Source: Flavobacteriales bacterium (GTDB lineage Bacteria; Bacteroidota; Bacteroidia; Flavobacteriales_F; PHOS-HE28). From it: a DNA stretch of 64,000 nt. Made by a program: the position numbers and the translations under genes. The stretch lies in contig JADKCV010000005.1 in the NCBI GenBank assembly GCA_016718655.1, positions 170,658 to 234,657 of the forward strand, written 5' to 3'. The notes beneath the pieces were generated by a model. It was not told the origin of the DNA. It was given only the letters and a program-made list of their open reading frames with translations, and did not search any database. Numbering within the stretch: position 1 is the stretch's first letter; the number at the start of each line of letters is the position of its first letter. This document shows, piece by piece, positions 19,284-27,613 of this stretch.

Positions 19284-21164
19284 TCAATGTTGGATGATGA
19301 AGCGTTGCGTAAGGTCCACCCACTTGGCGAAGTAGATGCCTTCACTCCATGCGCTCACGTCGATCGTGTTTGTGCGGGCGGTGGTGATCCGCTGCCCCAG
19401 CGCATCGAAGACCTCCACCACTGCGTTGTTTCCTGTGCCACGGAATGTGACCACATCGTTCGCCGGATTCGGGTACACCCCGAAAGGCTCATCGATCATT
19501 GAGCTTTCGGAGGTGCCGAGCGCTAGCCCGCTGATGTCGTAACACGCGAAGAAGGGATCGCTGCCTTGCTCCGCGGCCACGTTGTACACACCCGGACCCA
19601 GGTCAAGATCTGCTGTCCCGGTGAATACGCCAGCCATGCAGAGCTCGCTTGACCTGGGGAACAGCTGTTTAGGACCATCAACACCGGGGCCACCGAATGT
19701 GCCGCTCCACAGGTATTGGCCAGCCGCATCGAAGGAGGCCACGAATCCGTCCTTCGTCCACATGGGTCCATTGGCAGTGACCTGCACCGATGGGCCCGCG
19801 CTGTTCAGCTCGGCTGTGTTGATGAAGGTGGAGCCGATGTACACGCGGTCCAATTCATCCACGGCGCAATACGCGTTGAAGATGTCGTCATCGTTGGGCG
19901 AACCGAACTGCTTCTCCCAGAACAATGATCCATCCGCGCTGGCGAGCTTCAGGAGGAAGGCATCGGTTCCGGCACCGCCATAAGGCACCAACGACAATGG
20001 ACTGCCGCCAACGGTGGTCGGATAGTTGCTCACGAAATACCCGGCGAGGTAGGCGTTTCCCTGGGAGTCCACCGACACATCAGTGGCCCCTTCGTTCTGG
20101 ATGAAACCGGCACCGTTCCCGCCGAAGAAGAACTGGCACCAGACCAGGTTTCCGTTCGCATCGAACTTGCTGGCGAAGGCATCCTGCAAGGTGCCGATGG
20201 GATGATAGGGCAATACTTGCCCGATACCCGGATCATGATCCGCCAGGGAGGCGGTATCCGGCCAGCCGAAGGAGGTGCCAGCCAGGTAGAAGAACTCGTT
20301 CACCCCATCGTCCCACCGGGTCACCTTGCGCAAACTCGAGGTGCCCCACGGCCTGTGCCGCTGGAACACACCGCTACTGTCCAGGCGGGCATAGATGAAA
20401 TTCGTCTTGCCCTGCCCCGGAACGGGCGGGGGCGGTATCACGGCCAGCCCGGGGCCCGGGTCGTAATCGATCACGTCGCCCATGCTGCTCAGCATCTCAC
20501 CGAACAGGAAGAGGTCGTGGCTCAATGGACTGTAGATCACTTGCACCGTTCCGATCTGGCTGAGCGTCCCGTTCCCGATGCGCTGGTGCCAGAGCAGATC
20601 GCCCGTTGCGCTGTATTTGCCGTACCAGCCAGTGGCGGAATAAGTGAAGAACGGAACTTCGTTGCTGCAGTCGCAGATCACGTTGGCCACGTCGGGGCCG
20701 GGGTCCACATCCGCCGTGCCGCTGGCCGTCCCGCTCACATAGAACTCTCCGTCCTCGGTGAACGAGAGGTTGCCGATGGAGACCTTGATGGTGCTGGTGA
20801 GCTGCTTGTGCCACAGGTAGGCGCCGGCCGCATCGTAGGCCACGATGGCGCCTTCTTCAGAGCCGGTGATGGTCTCCAGCCACACCGCACCTGGCCCGGG
20901 GTCCACATCAATGCTGTCCCACACTTGCACGGTGGCCAGGTAGCCACCCAACGGCGAAGGGTGGATGTCGAAAATGCTGTACGCGTGGGTGGGGTAATGG
21001 TGCAGGGTGGTGAGCGTCTGGGCACGCAGGGCAACAGGGGCGATCGCGCTGAACGAGGCAACCATGATGAGTTGTACCCAAGTGCGGGATGGCCGACCGA
21101 CCCACGAGGTGCCCTTTTGAACAGCGGCACGGAGATATTCGAGAAGCGCTATGCTGAGGCGCAT
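19284..21164 (-). CDS. Secreted beta-propeller protein with T9SS tail
   Basis: About 626 residues from the ATG at 21164 (MRLSIALLEYLRAAVQ), with a hydrophobic stretch ending FSAIAPVALRAQ as the export signal. The frame is also open upstream for 90 codons without secreted-protein character. Blades show repeated ADVDPGPDVANV-like and FASKFDANGNLVWCQFF-like patterns, typical of proteins that log displacement-like sums (SBBP family). The tail FGVYPNPANDVVTFRGTG ... YFAKWVDLTQRFIIQH is a T9SS type A sorting domain, closely like that of the next gene. It is the first gene of a probable three-gene operon. Confidence 0.82.
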   Translation of the reverse strand: MRLSIALLEYLRAAVQKGTSWVGRPSRTWVQLIMVASFSAIAPVALRAQTLTTLHHYPTHAYSIFDIHPSPLGGYLATVQVWDSIDVDPGPGAVWLETITGSEEGAIVAYDAAGAYLWHKQLTSTIKVSIGNLSFTEDGEFYVSGTASGTADVDPGPDVANVICDCSNEVPFFTYSATGWYGKYSATGDLLWHQRIGNGTLSQIGTVQVIYSPLSHDLFLFGEMLSSMGDVIDYDPGPGLAVIPPPPVPGQGKTNFIYARLDSSGVFQRHRPWGTSSLRKVTRWDDGVNEFFYLAGTSFGWPDTASLADHDPGIGQVLPYHPIGTLQDAFASKFDANGNLVWCQFFFGGNGAGFIQNEGATDVSVDSQGNAYLAGYFVSNYPTTVGGSPLSLVPYGGAGTDAFLLKLASADGSLFWEKQFGSPNDDDIFNAYCAVDELDRVYIGSTFINTAELNSAGPSVQVTANGPMWTKDGFVASFDAAGQYLWSGTFGGPGVDGPKQLFPRSSELCMAGVFTGTADLDLGPGVYNVAAEQGSDPFFACYDISGLALGTSESSMIDEPFGVYPNPANDVVTFRGTGNNAVVEVFDALGQRITTARTNTIDVSAWSEGIYFAKWVDLTQRFIIQH

Positions 21165-21606
21165 AGGGGTACGTGGCCCTTCTTGTCGTACTGGTTCCAA
21201 CATGATGCGGATGCACGCCATGATGCGTTGCCCCGGTGAAGGTTGGCGTCCTTGAACCGCGCACAGCCGCCATCCTGATGAAGCGGGCAGAATGGCTGAC
21301 GAAGCGGACCGCCCACACCATCCATCACTCAAGCCCACCCTCCGCCTCCTCACCCGAACATGCTCCGCATCTCCCGCGCACTGACCACCGCACTGATCGC
21401 TCTGTTCACCGACGCGCAACGCTTCTACGCCCAATCCACCGCTGCTCCGCTCCTACCCCGCCCCTTGGACCTCGCACTGCGCGGCGGCGAGCAACACTAA
21501 TCCGTGTCAACACCTTCAGCGTGGTCTGGTGGTACTGCGGACGGAGGGTGGAACGGGAACGCGGGTGCTGTTGCCGTTGCTGGTGAGCATCGTGCGCTAA
21601 GGCCCC
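21165..21606. other. Intergenic region with one weak small ORF
   Basis: This region of about 440 bases lies between two minus-strand secreted-protein genes. The only candidate gene is the 46-codon frame at 21360-21500 on the plus strand. I see no RNA gene. Confidence 0.4.
21360..21500 (+). CDS. Possible small secreted peptide
   Basis: 46 residues. The first part (MLRISRALTTALIALFTDAQ) resembles a signal peptide, and the rest is a short Pro- and Leu-rich stretch. No family is recognised. It could be the remnant of a larger exported protein, or chance. Confidence 0.22.
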   Translation: MLRISRALTTALIALFTDAQRFYAQSTAAPLLPRPLDLALRGGEQH

Positions 21607-23139
21607 TCAGCGAAGCACCACCGGCACACTACGTCGTTGCCCATCGGCCACCAAGCTGAGCAGGTAACCACCAGCGGCCACGCCGTTCAAGTCCACCGCC
21701 AACTCGGCACCGCTCATGGGAAGCTCGCACACCTGTTGGCCTCGTGCATCGGTTACGAGCACCTGTCCCGACACGGGCTGCGCCGTGCGCAACCACACAC
21801 GCCGGCCGTCCACGTGCAGCTGCACAGCAGGAAGTGCCGTTCCTGCTTCAGCGATACCGATGGCATCGACACCGAGTTTCACCAGCCACAGGTCCTGTAG
21901 GCCGTTGTTGCTACCCACATCGCCGTCGTTCGAATAGGAGTGACCACCGAGCAGGTATCCTCCATCGGGTGTCGACAACACACAGCGCCCCTGGTCATCG
22001 GCACTGCCACCATACACGGACTCCCACTGCACCGTGCCGTCCTCGTCCACGCGCTGCACCCACAGGTCCAACTGCGGGCTGTCCGCATCGGTGCCCACGC
22101 CCACATAACCACCGCCCGGTGCCGGACACAGGTCGATCAGCACGTTGGCCCGCGCATCGCCGTACGAGCGCTCCCACTGCAGCACACCCGTAGCGTCCAG
22201 GGCCACCATCCAGCCATCGCCCATGCCACCGTGCTCCGTCACATCCCCGTCCGGCGAATAGGTGACACCGCCCACCACACAACCGCCACCCGCGCGCAAG
22301 GCGATCGACGTGGCCAGATCGACCGAGCTACCGCCCAGGCTGCGTTGCCACAGCAGCTCGCCCGCAGCGCTCAAGCGGAGCACACCGAAGTCCTCCTCCC
22401 CCGCACTGCCACCCAGGTCGCCATCCACACTGCGTGTGCTACCGGCCACGTAACAGCCACCGTCGGGCGCCACCACCACGGCCCAAGCCTCGTCGTTCAA
22501 GGCGCCACCATAGGTGTGTTGCCATACGATGTCACCCGCGGCATCCAGGCGCAGCACCCAATAATCCTGCACGCCGGCCGTGGGCTCCACCGCCCCATCC
22601 GTGGAGTTGCTGTGGCCCACCAGCACACATCCGCCGTCCGCCGTGGCCGCCATGTCCCACGCCTCGTCCGTGCCGCTGCCGCCATAGCAGCGCTGCCCCA
22701 GCAGCACACCGTCCACATCCAGCTCCAACACCCACACGTCACCACCGCCGAGGGCACCGCTCACATCCCCATCCACCGAGCTGGTATGGCCCGCTACGCG
22801 GTAACCGCCCGCAGCACTGCCCACCACGGCCATGGCCTTGTCCGCATCGCTGCCACCATAGGTACGTTCCCACTGCACGGTGCCTTGGGCATCCACCTTC
22901 CATACGCGCACGTCCCAGTCGCCGACCAGGATGGGGCCCACGCTGTCCGTCACGAACACGCTTCCCGCCACTACGTAGCCTCCATCGCCCGTGGCCCATA
23001 GGCCTTCCACCTGCTCGGTGTAGGGATCGCCGTAGCTCAGCTGCCAAGCGACCGGTGGACCTTGTTGTGCCGCGAGCTGCAGCGCTGCGAACAACACACA
23101 ACCCGATATGCCGCACGTGCGGAGTTGCAGTTGGACCAT
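21607..23139 (-). CDS. Secreted beta-propeller protein, seven-blade type, with T9SS-like tail
   Basis: About 510 residues from the ATG at 23139 (MVQLQLRTCGISGCVLFAAL..., signal peptide ending LAAQ). At least seven regular blades carry WERTYGGS or WQHTYGGA with GGYVVAGSV-like strands, in the order DGGYVVAGS, GGYRVAGHT, GGCVLVGHS, GGCYVAGST, GGCVVGGVT, GGYVGVGTD, GGYLLGGHS. The C-terminal domain (VQLHVDGRRVWLRTAQ...GYLLSLVADGQRRSVPVVLR) resembles a T9SS sorting tail without the usual NP. Divergent from the response regulator at 23250, with 110 bases between the starts. Confidence 0.82.
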   Translation of the reverse strand: MVQLQLRTCGISGCVLFAALQLAAQQGPPVAWQLSYGDPYTEQVEGLWATGDGGYVVAGSVFVTDSVGPILVGDWDVRVWKVDAQGTVQWERTYGGSDADKAMAVVGSAAGGYRVAGHTSSVDGDVSGALGGGDVWVLELDVDGVLLGQRCYGGSGTDEAWDMAATADGGCVLVGHSNSTDGAVEPTAGVQDYWVLRLDAAGDIVWQHTYGGALNDEAWAVVVAPDGGCYVAGSTRSVDGDLGGSAGEEDFGVLRLSAAGELLWQRSLGGSSVDLATSIALRAGGGCVVGGVTYSPDGDVTEHGGMGDGWMVALDATGVLQWERSYGDARANVLIDLCPAPGGGYVGVGTDADSPQLDLWVQRVDEDGTVQWESVYGGSADDQGRCVLSTPDGGYLLGGHSYSNDGDVGSNNGLQDLWLVKLGVDAIGIAEAGTALPAVQLHVDGRRVWLRTAQPVSGQVLVTDARGQQVCELPMSGAELAVDLNGVAAGGYLLSLVADGQRRSVPVVLR

Positions 23140-23249
23140 GGCTCCAAGATACATCGGGCCACAAGCGCGCGGATCGCGTACGCTGCCTCCACCAGGGTGC
23201 ACGCTGTGTCCAAGTGCGCGGAACTCCTTACTCTTGGGTGATCATTGCC

Positions 23250-23906
23250 ATGGACGCTGCTCTCCCCATCGCCCTCGTAGAGGACCATGCCCTGGTGCGG
23301 GCGGCGCTGGCCACCATGGTGGAAGGGCTCGGTGGCTACCAGGTAGCGGTGCAGGCCGGCAACGGCGCCGAGTATGTGCAAGCCATCACCGGTGGCGCCT
23401 CCGTGGCCGTGGCCATCGTGGACCTGCACATGCCCGTGATGGACGGCTACGCCACCCTCGCGTGGATCCGCGAACACCAACCGAGGACGCGTGCGTTGGC
23501 CCTCAGCTTCGATGTGGACGCCACCACCGTGGCCCGGAGCCTCAAGGCCGGCGCCTGCGGATTCCTGCCAAAGACCGCACCCAAGGAGGAGTTCCAGTTC
23601 GCCCTACGGCATGTGGCGCAGCATGGGCGCTACACCCACACCGGACCGGTGGCAACCGACCCCGCTGCGGCCCGCATCGCCCTGATGGAGGAACGCGACC
23701 ACGCGCTCGAACTGCTGAGTCCCCGCGAACTGGATTTCATCCGCCTGGTCTGCGACCCTGTCGAACCCACCTACGAACAGATCGCCAAGCGCATGGGCGT
23801 CTCGCTCAACACCATCCACGGCTACCGCGAGTCCATCTTCCGCAAGCTCCCGATCAAGAGCAAGACCGGCCTGGTGATCATGGCCCACCGCTGGGGACTG
23901 GTGTGA
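23250..23906 (+). CDS. Orphan response regulator, NarL/FixJ family
   Basis: 218 residues starting MDAALPIALVEDHALVRAAL. The receiver domain has acidic pair Glu-Asp at 11-12, phosphoacceptor Asp58 (VAIVDLHMPVMDG) and Lys in FLPKT near residue 108. The C-terminal LuxR-type HTH (about 150-215) reads LLSPRELDFIRLV, then YEQIAKRMGVSLNTIHGYRESIFRKL, a good DNA-binding match. No kinase is beside it. It is divergent from a secreted-protein gene and lies upstream of the seven-gene operon, separated from it by 343 bases, so it could regulate that operon; this is inference. Confidence 0.88.
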   Translation: MDAALPIALVEDHALVRAALATMVEGLGGYQVAVQAGNGAEYVQAITGGASVAVAIVDLHMPVMDGYATLAWIREHQPRTRALALSFDVDATTVARSLKAGACGFLPKTAPKEEFQFALRHVAQHGRYTHTGPVATDPAAARIALMEERDHALELLSPRELDFIRLVCDPVEPTYEQIAKRMGVSLNTIHGYRESIFRKLPIKSKTGLVIMAHRWGLV

Positions 23907-24249
23907 GAGCCTGTTCGGGATCTCTTGAACGAATGGATCCGAGGCTATTCTTCGTTCAGGCGCAGCCGGAAGCTCATCGCGTAGCGGTGCCTACGGGATC
24001 ATCTTCCGGCGAAGCATGGGCGGAAAAGGGACCGGAGGACGCGTTCGCAGCGTTCCCGAACAGGCTCCAAGGGGGGTTGTAAATGACCCCCCTGCGGGCT
24101 TGGACCCCATGGTCCAGCACGGCACTTTTACCGCGCCTTCAGCGCCATCGTCCCAACCCCGGTCCTGGAGGTCGCCTGTGCGTGACGCTCCGCGCCATTC
24201 CACACAGGCCGTGCGAAAAAACATCCCTACGAACCACACCACACGCCCC
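23907..24249. promoter_or_regulatory. Upstream region of the seven-gene operon with GC-rich quasi-palindrome
   Basis: 343 bases with no gene. At 24071-24092 there is a quasi-palindromic element with G-run, TTGTAAATGA and C-run. An exact 21-base copy in reverse orientation lies at 58018-58038 near the histidine kinase gene. It could be an operator, a transcript hairpin or a dispersed repeat. Confidence 0.45.
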
Positions 24250-26199
24250 ATGTCCAGCGCGAAGCCCGACCGCTCCCAGGCGAAGCCACCCTCCAAACGC
24301 AGGTTGCGCGGCTATGCCTTCGACCCCAGCCTTAGCGTGGATCCCAACACGCGCGGCATCAACCACGTGACCTACGCCGTGCGCTGGGAGGAGCTGCGTC
24401 CGGGACCGGTGGGCGAGTACCTCGAGGTGATGGACCACGACCCGCTGTCCGGGCGGTTCTATGAACCGGTGGACCTGGGCCAGCCCGCACTGCTCGCCAC
24501 CGATGGCCTTCCGCCCTCGGGCACCGACCCGCAGTTCCACCAACAGATGGTGTATGCCGTGGCCATGACCACCATCGAGAACTTCGAGAAAGCGCTCGGG
24601 CGTCGCGTACTGTGGGCGCCGCACGAAACAGGAGGTGCGCACCAATTCGTGCAACGCCTGCGCATCCATCCGCACGCGGTGCGCGCTGCCAACGCCTACT
24701 ACAGCCCTTCCATGAAGGCCTTGCTATTCGGGTATTTCCGCGCGGACGAGAGCAGCGGCAGCCATCCCCCCGGCGCGATCGTGTTCAACTGCCTGAGCCA
24801 CGATGTGATCGCGCACGAGACCACCCATGCCTTGCTGGATGGCATGCACCGGCGCTACCTGGAGCCCACTCATCCGGACGTGCTCGCCTTCCACGAAGCC
24901 TTCGCCGATGTGGTGGCCCTGTTCCAACGGTTCGCCAATGCCGCGGTGTTGCGCCACACCATCGCCCGCACCCGGGGTTTCTTCCGCCAGGAGAACCTGT
25001 TGGCCGAACTGGCCCAGGAGTTCGGCCGCGCCGTGGGGCGCGAAGGTGCATTGCGCAGCGCGGTGGGCAGCAAGCCGGACCCCTTGGCCCTGGAGGACCA
25101 CCTGGAACCGCATGGCCGCGGGGCCATCCTGGTGGCCGCCATCTTCGAGGCCTTCAACACCGTGTACGACACCCGCGCCGAACGGCTGATGCGCTTGGCC
25201 ACCGGCGGCAGTGGAATCCTCGCACCGGGCGCGCTGCCGGAGATCCTCATCGATCACCTGGCCGAGGAAGCGGCCAAGACCGCCAAGCAGTTCCTCTCCA
25301 TCTGCATCCGCGCGCTCGACTATTGCCCACCCGTGGCCATCACCTTCGGCGATTACCTGCGTGCGCTGATCACCGCCGACCGCGACATGGTGCCCGAGGA
25401 TGAACTGGGCTATCGCGTGGCCATCATCCATGCGTTCCGCAGCTGGGGCATCTTCGCCAACGGGGTCACCGACCTTGCCGAGGAAAGCATCGCCTGGCCA
25501 ACGGCAGCGCCCGCTGGTGCCTACAATGCGGCTTGGATGCGCGAACGTTTGCTGCACACCCCCGACTGGTTCCGCTACGAAACGGACCGGAAGGACATCT
25601 TCGGAAAGAGCCAAGGTGCTGCTGCCCATTTCCACGACGACCTCCTGTTCCATGTGCTGGATGCCGCCATACACCAGCGCGCCGCAAAGGCCACTCCCGT
25701 CAAACGGGCCGCACGACGCAGCGCCCTACATGCCGAACTGAAGAAGAAGTTGAAGGAACAGGGGACCAAGGGCCTCGACCACACCATGGCCTTTGCCGAG
25801 TACTGCGGCATTGTGCTGGACCCCGCGAAGGCCAGTAAGCTACCGGGCCTAAAAATGGACGACGCCGGCCTGCCCTCCTTCCAGGTCCACCACTTCCGCA
25901 CCGCGTTCCGCGCGCGACCCGATGGCAGCATCATGGACCAGCTCATCCTCAGCATCACCCAATCCCGGCAGGTGGAGCTACCGGACGGCCTGGGCACCTT
26001 CACCTTCCACGGTGGCGCCACGCTGATCATCGACCTCGGCACGCTGGAGATGTGCCACTGCATCCGGTTCCCCATCGACGATGAGGAGCGACTGCGTGAG
26101 CAGCGGGAGCACCTGCTCCAACGCATCGCCCAGGGGGGCGGCCGACCCTTACAGCAGGCCGAACCCTTCGCCTTCCTCCACCAACCCCACCACCACTGA
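24250..26199 (+). CDS. Gluzincin-like zinc metallopeptidase
   Basis: 649 residues from the ATG at 24250 (MSSAKPDRSQ); the frame is open earlier but without protein-like sequence. The zinc site is HETTHALLDGMH (HExxH) near residue 195, followed by AFHEAFADVVALF, whose Glu about 25 residues later fits the gluzincin third ligand. That combination resembles M4/thermolysin-like and related families, but there is no signal peptide, so it is probably cytoplasmic. A lysine-rich segment (HAELKKKLKEQGTKG) lies near 500. First gene of a tight operon, one base before the MBL-fold gene. Its substrate is unknown; it may process an operon partner. Confidence 0.75.
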   Translation: MSSAKPDRSQAKPPSKRRLRGYAFDPSLSVDPNTRGINHVTYAVRWEELRPGPVGEYLEVMDHDPLSGRFYEPVDLGQPALLATDGLPPSGTDPQFHQQMVYAVAMTTIENFEKALGRRVLWAPHETGGAHQFVQRLRIHPHAVRAANAYYSPSMKALLFGYFRADESSGSHPPGAIVFNCLSHDVIAHETTHALLDGMHRRYLEPTHPDVLAFHEAFADVVALFQRFANAAVLRHTIARTRGFFRQENLLAELAQEFGRAVGREGALRSAVGSKPDPLALEDHLEPHGRGAILVAAIFEAFNTVYDTRAERLMRLATGGSGILAPGALPEILIDHLAEEAAKTAKQFLSICIRALDYCPPVAITFGDYLRALITADRDMVPEDELGYRVAIIHAFRSWGIFANGVTDLAEESIAWPTAAPAGAYNAAWMRERLLHTPDWFRYETDRKDIFGKSQGAAAHFHDDLLFHVLDAAIHQRAAKATPVKRAARRSALHAELKKKLKEQGTKGLDHTMAFAEYCGIVLDPAKASKLPGLKMDDAGLPSFQVHHFRTAFRARPDGSIMDQLILSITQSRQVELPDGLGTFTFHGGATLIIDLGTLEMCHCIRFPIDDEERLREQREHLLQRIAQGGGRPLQQAEPFAFLHQPHHH

Positions 26200-26200
26200 T

Positions 26201-27610
26201 ATGGCCAAGCGAACCACACGCAAGCCTGCTGCACCTACGAACGTCCGCGTGCGCATGTACCGCCAAGGGCTGGGCGATTGCTTCCTGCTCCGCTTCACCT
26301 ACTCCGCCGATCACGTGGTGCACGTGGTCATCGACAGCGGCCTGGTCTATGGCGCCAAGGGCGGCAAGGCCACCATGCAGGAGGTGGCCAGCGACATCGA
26401 ACAGGAGACCGGTGGGCACATCGATGCGCTGGTGATCACCCATGAGCACTATGACCATGTGAGCGGATTCACACAAGCCCGCGAGATATGGGAGCGCATG
26501 GACATCGATGCGGTCTGGATGGCCTGGACCGAGGACCCTGATGACGACCTGGCCAAGGCACTGCGCAAGGACAAAGGCGCCAAAGAGCAGGCCTTCTTCG
26601 AAGGCGTAAGCGCCTACGCTTCCGACGCGCACTTCGCGCTGGACGGCAACCGCATGAACCACATCAACGGGCTCATGGGCTTCATGGGCGCCGACCTGCT
26701 CTCCGCCTCGGAAGGGGGCAAGCTCACCCGCGCCGCCATGCTAGCGCCCTTGACCGGCGCAGGCAAACGAACGCCCGACTACTTCAAACCCGGTAAGCTC
26801 ATCAAGGACATCCGGGGCGTGAACACCTACGTGCTGGGGCCGCCCTACGATGAACACAAGATCAAACGGGCCAACCCCACCCAGGACGAAGCCTATGGCG
26901 GAAGTGGGAACCGCGTGGGCTTCTCGAACGATGCAAGCGGCCCCGGCAGCGGGCGACCCTTTCCCGCCGGTGTAGGCATCAACATCGGTCCACGGAGCGA
27001 GGGGTATGACCGTGCGTTCCGCACGCACTTCGGCCCCGAGCTGGAGGACCCGGCCTGGAAGCGCCTGCCCACCACCGATGCCAGCGCACTGGAAGCCCTG
27101 GCCATGGACCTGGACAATGCCACCAACAACACCAGCCTGGTGCTGGCCTTCGAACTGCCGGACCAACGGGTACTCCTCTTCGCCGCCGATGCACAGGCCG
27201 GCAATTGGGTGAGCTGGCATGAGCTGAGTTGGACCAAGGCCAGCACCGGCCATGCGCGCGTGGATGCCACCGCGCTGCTGGGGCGCACCGTGCTGTACAA
27301 AGTGGGGCACCACCTCAGCCACAACGGCACCTTGAAAGACCTGGGCCTGGAGCTGATGGACAATCCCCGGCTGATGGCGCTAGTGCCCTTGGACAAGAAA
27401 CAAGCGATCGACAAGGGCTACGGACGCACCATGCCCTGGCCCCCGCTCACCAAGCGGCTGAAGGAGCGCACGCGCGGCCGCGTGTTCCTCTCCGGCCCAC
27501 GCGAGAAGAACCCAACGGCCGAGGACCTCACCGAACTGAGCGCCACCGAACGCAAGGCCTTCACCGCGCACACCACCGTCACGGAGGGATACATCGACAT
27601 CGAACTCTGA
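26201..27610 (+). CDS. MBL-fold metallo-hydrolase, ComEC-like
   Basis: 469 residues. N-terminus VRVRMYRQGLGDCFLLRF...HVVIDSG is the opening strand set of ComEC/Rec2-type metallo-beta-lactamase folds. The metal motif THEHYDHVSGF (HxHxDH) lies near residues 80-90. Later metal-site candidates are Asp in FAADAQAGNW near 330 and His in YKVGHHLSHNG near 370. A long insert separates these regions. There is no signal peptide, so it is likely cytoplasmic. Such stand-alone proteins can be nucleases or phosphodiesterases; substrate not known. It is joined to its neighbours with gaps of 1 and 3 bases. Confidence 0.8.
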   Translation: MAKRTTRKPAAPTNVRVRMYRQGLGDCFLLRFTYSADHVVHVVIDSGLVYGAKGGKATMQEVASDIEQETGGHIDALVITHEHYDHVSGFTQAREIWERMDIDAVWMAWTEDPDDDLAKALRKDKGAKEQAFFEGVSAYASDAHFALDGNRMNHINGLMGFMGADLLSASEGGKLTRAAMLAPLTGAGKRTPDYFKPGKLIKDIRGVNTYVLGPPYDEHKIKRANPTQDEAYGGSGNRVGFSNDASGPGSGRPFPAGVGINIGPRSEGYDRAFRTHFGPELEDPAWKRLPTTDASALEALAMDLDNATNNTSLVLAFELPDQRVLLFAADAQAGNWVSWHELSWTKASTGHARVDATALLGRTVLYKVGHHLSHNGTLKDLGLELMDNPRLMALVPLDKKQAIDKGYGRTMPWPPLTKRLKERTRGRVFLSGPREKNPTAEDLTELSATERKAFTAHTTVTEGYIDIEL

Positions 27611-27613
27611 GCC

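Noticed and set aside
21940..23001. Plus-strand frame over the beta-propeller gene
   Set aside because: Antisense shadow, rich in His, Thr and Arg; the minus-strand frame has regular blades and a signal peptide.
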